A stretch of 16,534 bases of DNA from Candidatus Zixiibacteriota bacterium (GCA_963205155.1 CAUJJY010000049.1:1-16534), one strand, 5' to 3'. Positions 8,029 through 16,493 are shown, counted from the first letter of the stretch. Notes: generated from the letters alone by a model not told the origin. Translations and numbers: made by a program.

Positions 8029-9429
8029 TTAGGTAGCCCGACGGCGGAAACGCGCCGGCAGGATTTTCAATTCTTCGCGGTATTTGGTGACCGTGCGCCG
8101 GGCGATCTTGATGTCCTTCTCGGTCAGCATCTGGAATATCTCCTGATCCGACAACGGTTTGGCCGCGTCTTCCTTGGCGATGATCTCCTCGATCAGCTGT
8201 TTGACCGAACGCTTGGCGACCTCTTCCCCGTCCTGCATCTTGACGCCTGAATTGAAGAAGTATTTTATCTCAAAGACACCGTGTGGTGTCTGGACATACT
8301 TGTCGGACGAGACACGCGAAATCGTCGCCACATTCATTTCGACGATGGTGGCTATGTCTTCCATGGTCAGTGGCCGCAGGTGCTCGACACCGCGCTCGAA
8401 CCACTCGATCTGCTCGGTGACGATGGCGTGCATGACCCGAATCATCGTGTTGCGGCGCTGATTGATGGCGTTCAACAGCCAGCGCGCCTGTTCGAGTTTT
8501 TCACGGACATAGACTTTTGTCTCTTTGGGCGTATTGTTGCCCCGTTTGAGCAGTTCCTTGTATCCGGCATTGACACGCAATTGCGGAATATTGCGATCAT
8601 TATGCGATATGATCCACTCTTCTCCGACCTTGTCAACGATCAAGTCGGGGACAACCGCGGCAGCGGCGCGGGAGAAGCGACCATATGCGGGTCGTGGCGA
8701 AAGGCCCTTGATGACTTCCATGGCTTCCTGTACCCGCTCCAGCGAGACGCCCATCGATTTAGAAAGCTGCTGGAAACTCTTCTTATCGAGTGACTCAAGA
8801 TGCTCTTCGACGATGCGATAGACTAAATTGTTGTCAATATGTCGGTCGCGCAGTTGAAGCAACAATGACTCTTTGAGATCGCGCGCACCGACGCCGGGCG
8901 GGTCGAAACGCTGGATCTTGATCAGAATCCGCTCGACCTTATCCGGATCGACTTTGAGTTGCTCGCCGAGTTCTTCAATAGAGCAGGACAAGTAGCCAGC
9001 TTCATCAATATTGCCAATGATAAATTCGCCGATTTCGATGTCATCGCCCGAAAGCTTGAGGTACGTTAGTTGCTCGAGCAGGTGTTCATAGAGCGATTTT
9101 TCGCCGGCAACACTGAATTCCGGCATCTCTTCGCCGTCACCGGTCTTGAATTCTTTATAATTGTAGTCTTCGTTGTCGCGGAGGTACTCATCCCAGTCAA
9201 TTTTTTCGTCGTCTTTTTTCTCGGGAGTTTCGGCGACAAGGTCGGTTGCAGCCTTATCCTGCTCAAGTTCAAGCTCTTGCGACTCGATTTCTTCAAGCAA
9301 TGGATTGACGGAAAGTTCCTGGCGCAGGACTTGTTCCAGCTTAAGGATCGGCATCTGGAGCATTTTCAGCGACTGGATAAGTTGCGGAGCGAGCTTGAGC
9401 GAGAGTTTCTGTGTCAGTTCCAAACGCAT
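8029..9429 (-). CDS. rpoN: RNA polymerase sigma-54 factor
   Basis: The 466 aa protein has the full sigma-54 architecture. Region I (1-48) is Gln/Leu-rich (LTQKLSLKLAPQLIQSLKMLQ, then NPLLEE) and contacts enhancer-binding ATPases. Region II (~50-105) is acidic and variable. The core-binding domain (~110-245) includes RFDPPGVGARDLKESLLLQL. The DNA-binding domain has a helix-turn-helix at ~354-377 (LTMEDIATIVEMNVATISRVSS, abbreviated) and the invariant RpoN box ARRTVTKYRE at 443-452, which reads the -24 element. It directs transcription from -24/-12 promoters only with an activator ATPase, none of which is encoded in the window. It lies 72 bases downstream of lptB in the same direction, the standard arrangement in many Gram-negative genomes. 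Confidence 0.98.
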   Translation of the reverse strand: MRLELTQKLSLKLAPQLIQSLKMLQMPILKLEQVLRQELSVNPLLEEIESQELELEQDKAATDLVAETPEKKDDEKIDWDEYLRDNEDYNYKEFKTGDGEEMPEFSVAGEKSLYEHLLEQLTYLKLSGDDIEIGEFIIGNIDEAGYLSCSIEELGEQLKVDPDKVERILIKIQRFDPPGVGARDLKESLLLQLRDRHIDNNLVYRIVEEHLESLDKKSFQQLSKSMGVSLERVQEAMEVIKGLSPRPAYGRFSRAAAAVVPDLIVDKVGEEWIISHNDRNIPQLRVNAGYKELLKRGNNTPKETKVYVREKLEQARWLLNAINQRRNTMIRVMHAIVTEQIEWFERGVEHLRPLTMEDIATIVEMNVATISRVSSDKYVQTPHGVFEIKYFFNSGVKMQDGEEVAKRSVKQLIEEIIAKEDAAKPLSDQEIFQMLTEKDIKIARRTVTKYREELKILPARFRRRAT

Positions 9430-9501
9430 ATTATCTAGTTGCCCTGTATGATGTTATCACTTTCGGCTGTCTTGTATTTCTATTATCGGTCAATTTGGCG
9501 G

Positions 9502-10227
9502 TCAGTTTAACCGGAACTTCTCACCCAAATAAATCTTCCGTGCTTCGGGATCGGAGGCCAAATACTCTGCCGTTCCGGCCTTCAGTATCTTGCCGTCACA
9601 CATGATGTAAGCCCGATCGATGGTTTGCAGAGTCTCGCGCACATTATGGTCAGTAATAAGTATCCCCAGGCCCTTGTTCTTTAAGGTATCTATTATACGC
9701 TGAATGTCCTCGACCGCAATTGGGTCTATTCCCGCAAATGGCTCGTCGAGCAGCAAAAAACTTGGCTTTAATACGAGTGCGCGGGCAATTTCCACCCGTC
9801 GGCGCTCTCCACCGGACAACTGGTATCCTTTGGACTTGGCAAGTCGCATTACGTCGAGCTCTTCGAGAATCCCGGTGACTCTTTCAATACGCTCTTTCTT
9901 ACGTAGCTTCAATGTTTCTGCAACCGCCATCACATTCTGCCAAACAGTCAGTTTTCGAAATATCGATGGCTCCTGTGCCAGATAGCCAATGCCCAGCCGC
10001 GCCCGTCGATACATTGCCAGACCCGTAATGACTCTGTCATCCAACAGAACATTACCGGACTGGGGACGGATAAATCCGATCACCATATAGAATGTCGTCG
10101 TCTTCCCTGCGCCGTTCGGTCCGAGTAGCCCGACAACCTCCCCTTGGTTGACCTCTATAGAGATTTCGTCAACGACCTTGCGTTTACGATAAGTCTTGAC
10201 CAGATCCAGACAATGCAGTTTCGCCAT
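9502..10227 (-). CDS. lptB: LPS export ABC transporter ATP-binding protein LptB
   Basis: The protein is 241 aa from the ATG at 10227; a TTG one codon earlier could extend it by one residue. LptB is the cytoplasmic ATPase of the LptB2FG complex, which extracts lipopolysaccharide from the inner membrane. Visible motifs are Walker [10 protein letters not shown] (36-44), Q-loop Gln85 in the LptB-typical [21 protein letters not shown] signature LSGGE (137-141) within [15 protein letters not shown], Walker B LLLDEP with Glu162 followed by the LptB-type [13 protein letters not shown], and switch His193. The [12 protein letters not shown] and FAGIDPIAV blocks separate it from LivF/LivG and other branched ATPases. 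No lptC or lptA is adjacent. No clear Shine-Dalgarno is seen, consistent with either weak initiation or coupling to the upstream genes. Confidence 0.95.
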   Translation of the reverse strand: MAKLHCLDLVKTYRKRKVVDEISIEVNQGEVVGLLGPNGAGKTTTFYMVIGFIRPQSGNVLLDDRVITGLAMYRRARLGIGYLAQEPSIFRKLTVWQNVMAVAETLKLRKKERIERVTGILEELDVMRLAKSKGYQLSGGERRRVEIARALVLKPSFLLLDEPFAGIDPIAVEDIQRIIDTLKNKGLGILITDHNVRETLQTIDRAYIMCDGKILKAGTAEYLASDPEARKIYLGEKFRLN

Positions 10228-10310
10228 CAAGACTTATACTAATGTGTTGAGTGAGGAATGACCAGAATTTTGACGTTGTTCGTCAGGCCGTGAAGGACCG
10301 CAGAACCAAA

Positions 10311-11012
10311 TTATTCGTGACTGGAAGAGCCGTTACCGTTGCCGTTTAGGGATGTCACGATGACTCCGTCCTTGATCATAATTGTCCTTTTGGTCCGCTT
10401 GGCGATATTGGGATCATGGGTAATCATCAGAATCGTGGTTCCCGACTTCCAGAGTTCCTCAAAGATGCCCATAATCTCCGCTCCGGAATGTGAATCAAGG
10501 TTTCCGGTTGGTTCGTCGGCCAAGATCAACTTGGGGCTGTTGGCCAGCGCCCGGGCAATTGCCACTCGCTGCATTTCTCCCCCTGACAACTCGGTCGGCT
10601 TATGATCCATACGATCGCCAAGCCCGACGCGAGTAAGTAGTCGAGTTACGGTCTCTTTGCGCTCTTTTTGGGGTGCACCCGCAAAGATCATCGGCAGCTC
10701 GACGTTTTCGTAGGCAGTAGCGTACGGCAGTAAATTGAAGTTCTGGAATACAAATCCGATCTTCTTGTTCCGAACTTCAGCAAGCTGGTTACCGTTAAAC
10801 TGGTCAACGCGCTCGCCATCGAGGAAGAACTCGCCTTCGGATGGTGTATCCAGGCAGCCGACGATATTCATTAAAGTTGATTTGCCAGAACCGGATGGCC
10901 CGACAATACTGACAAATTCTCCACCCTTGAGTTCAAGGTCCAGTCCCTTGAGGGCCTCAACTGCGACTTTGCCGGTGGCGTAAAGTTTCCTAATGCCGTT
11001 CATCTTTATCAT
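10311..11012 (-). CDS. MacB/LolD-family ABC transporter ATP-binding protein
   Basis: This is the ATPase of a MacB-type mechanotransmitting ABC transporter, working with the two permeases encoded upstream. The start is placed at 11012 (233 aa) because GAGGG (11022-11026) is nine bases before it; the ATG at 11021 would have no spacing. Motifs are Walker A GPSGSGKST (38-46), Q-loop Gln90 in FVFQNFNLLPYATAYENVELP (a MacB/LolD hallmark), ABC signature LSGGE (142-146) with MQRVAIARAL, Walker B LILADEPTGNLD with Glu167, and switch His199. The C-terminus ends in a short Asn/Gly/Ser-rich tail (from ~222), which is unusual but probably just a linker-like end. It begins 18 bases after the stop of the preceding permease gene. 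Exported substrate unknown: antibiotic, peptide or lipoprotein are all possible for the family. Confidence 0.93.
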   Translation of the reverse strand: MIKMNGIRKLYATGKVAVEALKGLDLELKGGEFVSIVGPSGSGKSTLMNIVGCLDTPSEGEFFLDGERVDQFNGNQLAEVRNKKIGFVFQNFNLLPYATAYENVELPMIFAGAPQKERKETVTRLLTRVGLGDRMDHKPTELSGGEMQRVAIARALANSPKLILADEPTGNLDSHSGAEIMGIFEELWKSGTTILMITHDPNIAKRTKRTIMIKDGVIVTSLNGNGNGSSSHE

Positions 11013-11030
11013 TGTATGCATCCCTCGTTC

Positions 11031-12281
11031 TTATTCGTATCTCAACGATTCAACCGGATTCACTGAAGCCGCCCGGCGAGCAGGGAAGAACCCTGCCACC
11101 AGACCGATGAATGCCAGAATCGTAACTGTAACCAACCCAATTGTCATCGAAATCGTCGGCTTGCCGAGCCAGGTCAGAGCTTCATTATTGAGATCAACTC
11201 TCTCGAAGAATCCGCAGACGCCCTGCGCCACAAGAATCCCGAACAAACCACCGATACCGCAAATCAAAACTGCCTCAAGAATAAACTGCCCCATTATCTG
11301 GCGCTTCTTTGCACCGAGAGCCATCTTGACACCGATCTCGACAGTGCGTTCTTTGATCGCGGCATACATGATATTCGCGACTCCCACCCCGGCGATCGAT
11401 AGTGAGAAAAACCCCATCACGCCGAAGAAGACCTGAAGTCCAAGCATGATCTTGTCCATCATCTTCTGACCTTCGATGACATCCCAGATCGAGAGCGCTG
11501 CCTTGTCCTTCGGATCAAATTTCTGCCGCTTGCCAACGACTTCGTAGATTCGAGACTTAACAAATTCCGCTTGATTGACATCGCGCGGTTTGATCACCAG
11601 ATTATTGTATCGCAGATTTCCCCAAATCGCAGAATGAGTGGTCGCAGGTATCGAGACCTTGTTGTTATCGGGACCAGAGTATGACCCCATCTGCTGTTTC
11701 TTGACCTGTACACCGATGACCGTGAACGGCATGTTGTCGATTGTGATAACCTTACCGATCGGATCTTCCACTCCGAAGAGATCAGTCGCCATCCGGTCGC
11801 CCAGAAATGCGACTCTTCGACGTTTACTCATGTCGAGGTCGTTGATAAATCGCCCGCCCGGCATCGGGTAGTGCGCGCGCATTGTCTCAAAGCTGGGGAA
11901 GAGACCGTTCGTTCTTCCGGAAATTGTTTTCTTGCCGTAGCTGATCGATGTCCCCCAATTGAAATAGTCAGCTCCGACTTTTTCGACTTCCGGAATCTGA
12001 CGCTGAATTTCTTGAAGGTCTTCCGGATAGAAACGAATGCGGCGTCCCTTGCCGAGTCCTTCGTATGGTATCGTTGTCTGACCGCCCCAGATAATCAAGA
12101 TGCCTTCACCCAGCCCCTTGCTGTTTTCGGCGAACTGTGCCTTGAGTCCTTCGGCGAAAGCAAGAAGCAACACAATAGACAGCGTTCCCCACAGCACAGC
12201 AATCAGCGTCAGCGTCATGCGCTTCTTATTGGCACGCAAGTCGCGCCAGAATAGCCGGACGAACAGTAGAGAGTTGATCAT
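11031..12281 (-). CDS. MacB-like ABC transporter permease (second of pair)
   Basis: The 416 aa protein has the MacB/FtsX layout: one N-terminal membrane helix (~21-43, TLTLIAVLWGTLSIVLLLAF), a large periplasmic domain (~45-275), and three C-terminal helices (~282-305, 330-355, 383-405). The conserved coupling segment GVGVANIMYAAIKERTVEIG, continuing VKMALGAKKRQI, sits after the second helix. The protein ends with FFPARRAASVNPVESLRYE, the usual family terminus. The periplasmic part has the MacB_PCD pattern (GRFINDLDMSKRRRVAFLG, DPIGKVITIDNMPFTVIGV). It starts 1 base after the stop of the other permease, so the two are translationally coupled. It lacks the fused ATPase of E. coli MacB; the ATPase is the next gene. 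Confidence 0.93.
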   Translation of the reverse strand: MINSLLFVRLFWRDLRANKKRMTLTLIAVLWGTLSIVLLLAFAEGLKAQFAENSKGLGEGILIIWGGQTTIPYEGLGKGRRIRFYPEDLQEIQRQIPEVEKVGADYFNWGTSISYGKKTISGRTNGLFPSFETMRAHYPMPGGRFINDLDMSKRRRVAFLGDRMATDLFGVEDPIGKVITIDNMPFTVIGVQVKKQQMGSYSGPDNNKVSIPATTHSAIWGNLRYNNLVIKPRDVNQAEFVKSRIYEVVGKRQKFDPKDKAALSIWDVIEGQKMMDKIMLGLQVFFGVMGFFSLSIAGVGVANIMYAAIKERTVEIGVKMALGAKKRQIMGQFILEAVLICGIGGLFGILVAQGVCGFFERVDLNNEALTWLGKPTISMTIGLVTVTILAFIGLVAGFFPARRAASVNPVESLRYE

Positions 12282-12282
12282 A

Positions 12283-13524
12283 TTACAGCTTTAACGCCTG
12301 AACCGGGTTCATATTGGCCGCACGACGCGCCGGGAAAAAGCTTGCCATAAATCCGATGAATCCCAAAATTGCTACAACGGCAAGTTTGTCCTGCAATGAG
12401 AGAGTTGGCGTTCCCACGTAGTCCTTGATATTCATCATTGGTGCGAGCGAAATTATCAACTGGGCGATGCCATAGCCGATTCCGCCGCCAATCGTTGTCA
12501 AAATCAAAGTCTCGAAAATGAACCCGAACAGCACAAAACCCTTCTTTGCTCCCAGAGCCATCTTGATGCCAATCTCCTTGGTCCGTTCTTCGACTACGAC
12601 ATACATAATGTTCGCCAGACCAATACCCCCGACCATCAGCGTCATGAAGCCAACGAATCCGACAAACAACCTCATCGCCACGAAGAACACCATGAAGCCG
12701 TTGTCCTCGACCGTGTCCCACATCGATAATGCTTCGCGATCGGTTGGATCAAATTTGTATCTCTTGGCAAAAGTCTCGTAAGTGCGATCCACTGCTTGCT
12801 TGTGTATTTCCAGAGTCTTGGCACGGAACACAATGTTGTCGAGATACCTGTCGCCATAAGTGGACTGGAATGTCGTCGCCGGAACAAACCCCTTGTCCTT
12901 ATCGCGTCCGGAATAGGATGAATCCTGCTTCTTCTTGACCATAACGCCAACGACGGTGTAAGGTACATTGTCGATGAGCACGGCTTTACCGACCGGATCA
13001 ATCCCTTCACCGAAAATCTCATCACGCAGGTCGTTTCCAAGGAAGATGACACGACGCTTATCGTTAACATCGATGTCATTCAGGAAGCGCCCGCCATCTT
13101 CCGGAACAATTGTCCGCATCGGCGCAAACTCTGGATCAACACCCGAGATTTGAATCAGCTTCGACTTCCTGCCGTTGCGAATGGTGATGTTACCGCGTTG
13201 AAATTCACCCGAGACGGCTTCAAGATCCGGAATATTCTGGCGCATCATCTTGATATCATCTGGCACGAATCCAAACCAACGTCCTTTCGGATATCCCGCA
13301 TACGGCTTGCTGGTATTGCTCGCCCACATGATGACGATATTGTCGCCGAGCCCTTTCATCTGCTCTTGCTGATTGTTCTGTAAACCGTAACCGAACGCCA
13401 GCAGGCAGATCACAGTCACAGTTCCCCAGGACAGCCCGACCAGAGTCAGGAATGTCCGCAGCTTCTGCGCGCGTAAGTCGTGCAGGAATTGCTTCATGTA
13501 CAATTTCAGCGAAGTCAACTGCAT
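12283..13524 (-). CDS. MacB-like ABC transporter permease (first of pair)
   Basis: The 413 aa protein is homologous to but clearly different from the next permease. It has an N-terminal helix (~25-45, FLTLVGLSWGTVTVICLLAF), a periplasmic MacB_PCD domain with DGGRFLNDIDVNDKRRVIFLG and DPVGKAVLIDNVPYTVVGV, and three C-terminal helices. It carries the family coupling motif GGIGLANIMYVVVEERTKEI followed by GIKMALGAKKGFV. It ends at FFPARRAANMNPVQALKL. The ATG at 13524 is one base after the adaptor gene stop, suggesting coupling; Met10 (MKQFLHDLRAQKLRTF) is an alternative start and would match family N-termini better, but neither has a clear Shine-Dalgarno. With its partner it probably forms a heterodimeric permease. 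Confidence 0.93.
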   Translation of the reverse strand: MQLTSLKLYMKQFLHDLRAQKLRTFLTLVGLSWGTVTVICLLAFGYGLQNNQQEQMKGLGDNIVIMWASNTSKPYAGYPKGRWFGFVPDDIKMMRQNIPDLEAVSGEFQRGNITIRNGRKSKLIQISGVDPEFAPMRTIVPEDGGRFLNDIDVNDKRRVIFLGNDLRDEIFGEGIDPVGKAVLIDNVPYTVVGVMVKKKQDSSYSGRDKDKGFVPATTFQSTYGDRYLDNIVFRAKTLEIHKQAVDRTYETFAKRYKFDPTDREALSMWDTVEDNGFMVFFVAMRLFVGFVGFMTLMVGGIGLANIMYVVVEERTKEIGIKMALGAKKGFVLFGFIFETLILTTIGGGIGYGIAQLIISLAPMMNIKDYVGTPTLSLQDKLAVVAILGFIGFMASFFPARRAANMNPVQALKL

Positions 13525-13525
13525 A

Positions 13526-14617
13526 TTAGAACGGATTCACTGTTCCGGTTTTTTCGGCCAACATTTCGCCCTCGGTGAGCCCGGTGGTGACTTGGATCGT
13601 GACGCCATCCGACAAACCGGTTTCAATGAGACGTTCCTTCTTAACGCCGACCGAGTCCAGCACCTGAACAAATGCCGAGTCACTGCGGAAATCAACGAGT
13701 CGTTCCGGAATCACGATGATATCGCGTGCCTCTTTGATAATGATTTCGGCATTGGCAGAGTAGCCGGCGCGAAGCTTGGTAAGGTCGACATCCTTGAATC
13801 GCACTTCGACATCGAACACAGTCGCAGATTGTTCCTTGCGCGCTTTCGGCGAAATCTTCCACAAGGTGCCGCTTACCGTGTCTTTCGGCAAGGCACCCAC
13901 CTTCAAAGTCACGGGCATTCCTTCGATCAGCTTGCCGACGTCAATTTCATCCACAGTGCCGCGGAAGATCAAATCTGTCATGTCAGCAAGAGTGATCAGA
14001 GCAGTACCGTCCTGATAGGAGGTGAGCGGCACTACCGGATCACCCTCGTTGACATTTTTCGAAAGTACTGATCCGGTGATGGGGGAGCGAATCGTACTCT
14101 CGACATTGACGTTGGCTGTCTTGATAGCGCCCTTTTCCAACAACTGCATCCGCTCTTTGGCGAGATTCAATTGCAGTTGCGCCTGTTCGAAACTGACCTT
14201 GCGGTCGTCAAATTCCTGCTTGGAAATCAGTTTCTTGTCAAAGAGTTCGGTAGACCGATCGAAGGCTGACTTGGCATTGTCGAAGTTGATTTGCGCCACA
14301 TCGATCGAGCGCTGTGCTTCAGTATATTCGAGCGGTGTCGGTTGCGGCGAAATGTCGATGAGTAATTCGCCCTCTTTCACGACATCCCCAACCTCTTTAT
14401 GCAGTTTCTTCACGATTCCGGAGATCTTCGACTTGACGAGGACTTCTTTATAGGGCTGAATTGTCCCGATTGCCATCGCTTTCTCGATGATTTCACCTTT
14501 TTCGACCTTGACCCCGTTTGAGGCCGTCTGCTTGCTCGAATCGCCGCGATTAAACATTACCAGTACAATCACCGCGACGATTGCGACAACCAGCACCGAT
14601 AGTACTACCTTTTTCAT
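13526..14617 (-). CDS. MacA-like periplasmic adaptor (HlyD/RND membrane fusion family)
   Basis: The 363 aa protein has an N-terminal membrane anchor (4-22, VVLSVLVVAIVAVIVLVMF), then a lipoyl/barrel-sandwich half-motif SKISGIVKKLHKEVGDVVKEGELL (63-86). A coiled-coil hairpin (~96-161) is interrupted at KKLISKQEFDDRK, a canonical adaptor turn. The second lipoyl half follows, STIRSPITGSVLSKNVNEGDPV (~174-195), and beta-barrel domains containing DEIDVGKLIEGMPVTLKV and GYSANAEIIIKEARDIIVIP. Such proteins bridge the inner-membrane transporter to a TolC-like outer-membrane channel; no TolC gene is in the window. AAGGA lies seven bases ahead of the ATG. It is the first gene of the operon with the two permeases and the ATPase (gaps of 1, 1 and 18 bases). 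The promoter must lie in 14618-14775 or further up, but I see no convincing one. Confidence 0.93.
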   Translation of the reverse strand: MKKVVLSVLVVAIVAVIVLVMFNRGDSSKQTASNGVKVEKGEIIEKAMAIGTIQPYKEVLVKSKISGIVKKLHKEVGDVVKEGELLIDISPQPTPLEYTEAQRSIDVAQINFDNAKSAFDRSTELFDKKLISKQEFDDRKVSFEQAQLQLNLAKERMQLLEKGAIKTANVNVESTIRSPITGSVLSKNVNEGDPVVPLTSYQDGTALITLADMTDLIFRGTVDEIDVGKLIEGMPVTLKVGALPKDTVSGTLWKISPKARKEQSATVFDVEVRFKDVDLTKLRAGYSANAEIIIKEARDIIVIPERLVDFRSDSAFVQVLDSVGVKKERLIETGLSDGVTIQVTTGLTEGEMLAEKTGTVNPF

Positions 14618-14775
14618 GTATTAGTCCTTATGAGTAAATCTACAATTCTTCGCCATTGGGTTACCATAAGAGGGTACGGGATTATGGCGGTGAAGTTTCA
14701 CTTGAAGATGCCGGGGAATCCAGTCCAAGGCGGATCGATCTGCCGACCCGCCATTTAAGATTGTCAGAAGACCAG

Positions 14776-15912
14776 CTACTTGGATTCGATCTTGACGCCG
14801 ATTCCACGCTCGCCGAGATGTTCAATAAAGCGGCGATGATCGATGCCCTTTTCGGAACGCAGGGTTCCGCGTTGGCTGATTGAACCTTCGGCAATCATCT
14901 GCATCACAATTGCCGCAGAATACGCGGTCGTCCGCTGCATCGCGGAGTGGCCGGTCGTCTTGTCAAGGTAGTCTTCTATGTAGTAGGTAGCCGTCTGGCG
15001 GCGATTGTGTTTCATGCCGATAACTTCAACATACACAAGCACCACATCAGGTGCATTCTTGGGTAAGTGCCGGTACAGAACGTTGCGGAGCACTTGATCA
15101 GGGCTTAACATAACTCCATCGACATCATACTTGGTCTCATCAGCCATTCCGATGTCGAATAGGAACTTGATCTTCTCGAAATGTCCGACATAGCGGATCG
15201 TCTTGTAGTCGAGTTCGCTGATTTCCTTTTCGAATGTGTAAGGCAGGGTCGAAGCGCCGCCCGAAGTATGGTAAGCCTCTAACTCCGGAAAATTGGGCGG
15301 AAAAGAGAGGCGTTCGCCTTCGGTCAGGCTCTGCAGCTTTGTCAATTTACCGTCACGCAGGACAACCGTGGGTTCACGGTACTCGTTCAGCAATCCTTCC
15401 GGTGAGAAGAACACTGCATAGTTGAGCGGCGGTGCTGGATTCTGTGGCAATCCACCGACGCGCAATTTGACCGACTCAACCTTGTCAAACTGCGAAATTC
15501 CGTCAGCCGCCAGAATCGAAGCCATTCCCGGTGCCAGCCCGCAGTCGGGGATAATCGTCACTCCCGCTGCCGCGGCTAAATCAGAAAGCGCAAATTGCGC
15601 ATCGACGACAGAATTATTGCCACCAAGGTCGATAAAATGGGTTTTGTGCCTGATCGAGCATTCGGTGAGAGCGCGATTGAGTTTATAGCTGGCGGAACCG
15701 GCTGCAACATCGGCCTCTCTGATAAAGGGTTCGAAAAATGCCTTATCAGATAGGTCGCCGCGATGCTTCTCGACTTTTTCACCGGTAATAGAATCAAGGC
15801 GCGCTTGATCGATATCAAGAAGTATGACTTTGGCGGGGTTATTGAACTTGATCAGATCATATACCAGGGCTTTGGACATCAGTCCGGCGCCACAAACCAA
15901 AAATGTCGTCAT
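14776..15912 (-). CDS. Saccharopine dehydrogenase-family oxidoreductase (lysine 6-dehydrogenase-like)
   Basis: The 378 aa protein starts with an NAD(P)-binding Rossmann motif (VCGAGLMSKALVYDL, 6-20) and an acidic residue at the end of the second strand (Asp33 in VILLDID), which favours NAD. Family features follow: THFIDLGGNNSVVDAQ, IPDCGLAPGMASILA and LRVGGLPQNPAPPLNYAVFFSPEGLLNEY. The catalytic-domain pattern and length are closest, from memory, to L-lysine 6-dehydrogenase and related saccharopine dehydrogenase-like enzymes that act on amino or imino acids. The exact substrate is not determined. CAGGAG lies nine bases before the ATG. It is a single gene between the divergent DUF3098-like gene and the export operon, with no amino-acid metabolism neighbour to narrow its role. 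Confidence 0.87.
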   Translation of the reverse strand: MTTFLVCGAGLMSKALVYDLIKFNNPAKVILLDIDQARLDSITGEKVEKHRGDLSDKAFFEPFIREADVAAGSASYKLNRALTECSIRHKTHFIDLGGNNSVVDAQFALSDLAAAAGVTIIPDCGLAPGMASILAADGISQFDKVESVKLRVGGLPQNPAPPLNYAVFFSPEGLLNEYREPTVVLRDGKLTKLQSLTEGERLSFPPNFPELEAYHTSGGASTLPYTFEKEISELDYKTIRYVGHFEKIKFLFDIGMADETKYDVDGVMLSPDQVLRNVLYRHLPKNAPDVVLVYVEVIGMKHNRRQTATYYIEDYLDKTTGHSAMQRTTAYSAAIVMQMIAEGSISQRGTLRSEKGIDHRRFIEHLGERGIGVKIESK

Positions 15913-15985
15913 CTAAAAATGCTCCTGCTCTTGCGTTCACTATGCCGCGGCAATTGTGTTGTTCAGATGAAGTTAACACGTTTTC

Positions 15986-15997
15986 GCGGTGCACCGC
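15986..15997. repeat. 12-base perfect palindrome in divergent intergenic region
   Basis: GCGGTGCACCGC is a perfect palindrome in the 224-base gap between the minus-strand dehydrogenase and the plus-strand DUF3098-like gene. Neither strand has a T-run after it. Its position suits an operator for either gene, but no binding protein is known from the sequence. Confidence 0.35.
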
Positions 15998-16087
15998 AAG
16001 TGATATGCGGTTGTTAGTTATGTATAGGTGTACAATAAACGCACCCGCTTGAGGGTAATTGGTGCTAGACCGAAAGGAAAAATTCGC

Positions 16088-16115
16088 TTGACGAACGCCG
16101 AATTAATGGTAATTT
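16088..16115 (+). promoter_or_regulatory. Possible sigma-70-type promoter for the DUF3098-like gene
   Basis: TTGACG (16088-16093) and TAATTT (16110-16115) are separated by 16 bases and lie about 20 bases before the ribosome binding site. The -35 is a good match and the -10 a fair one. No other promoter here is as good, but this is a weak prediction. Confidence 0.35.
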
Positions 16116-16136
16116 GCTTGTCTCTGTGGAGGCCCG

Positions 16137-16364
16137 ATGGCGCAGTTGAAGAAAGTTAAGGCATCTCGTCAAAGCGACGAGCTGCCGTTTGGAAAAAAGA
16201 ACTGGATGATCCTTGGTGCGGCACTGGTGTCGATCATCTTAGGATTCATTGCCCTCGCCTCCGGTTCGATAACGCTTGCGCCGATTTTGCTTGTGCTTGG
16301 TTATTGTGTCTTGATTCCAGTGGGAATCATGATCAAAGATAAGCCGGCCGGCACCGAGGGATAA
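16137..16364 (+). CDS. Small two-helix membrane protein, DUF3098-like
   Basis: The 75 aa protein has a charged N-terminus (MAQLKKVKASRQSDE), then LPFGKKNWMILGAALVSIIL entering a first membrane helix that runs to GFIALASG, and a second helix (LAPILLVLGYCVLIPVGIMI), ending in a short charged tail. The FGKKNW...LGFI.L.SG pattern followed by a second helix near AP..L.LGY is what I recall of DUF3098, a family mostly from Bacteroidetes and relatives; function unknown. GGAGG lies four bases ahead of the ATG. It is one of two plus-strand genes in the window, 37 bases before tRNA-Asp, and could be cotranscribed with it. Confidence 0.8.
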   Translation: MAQLKKVKASRQSDELPFGKKNWMILGAALVSIILGFIALASGSITLAPILLVLGYCVLIPVGIMIKDKPAGTEG

Positions 16365-16401
16365 GGATTAGCGCAGAGCGCGCCCACAAGATTAGTTTGC
16401 C

Positions 16402-16478
16402 GGGGTTGTAGTTCAGCTGGTTAGAATGCCTGCCTGTCACGCAGGAGGTCGCGAGTTCGAGTCTCGTCAACCCCGCCA
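16402..16478 (+). tRNA. tRNA-Asp (anticodon GTC)
   Basis: A full cloverleaf is visible. The acceptor GGGGTTG (16402-16408) pairs with CAACCCC (16468-16474), followed by discriminator G and an encoded CCA. The D-arm starts GTTCAGCTGGTTAGAAT. The anticodon stem CCTGC/GCAGG encloses loop CTGTCAC with GTC at 16436-16438. The T-arm is GCGAG TTCGAGT CTCGT-like. GTC reads GAC/GAT, hence aspartate. All stems are intact, so it should be functional. Confidence 0.97.
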
Positions 16479-16493
16479 TATTTCCCAATCTAC

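Noticed and set aside
8281..8793. A 170-codon plus-strand open frame opposite rpoN
   Set aside because: It is antisense to the sigma-54 gene, whose frame has all expected domains; no independent coding evidence.
13496..14071. A 191-codon plus-strand open frame opposite the adaptor gene
   Set aside because: It is antisense to a well-supported adaptor gene and has no family resemblance.
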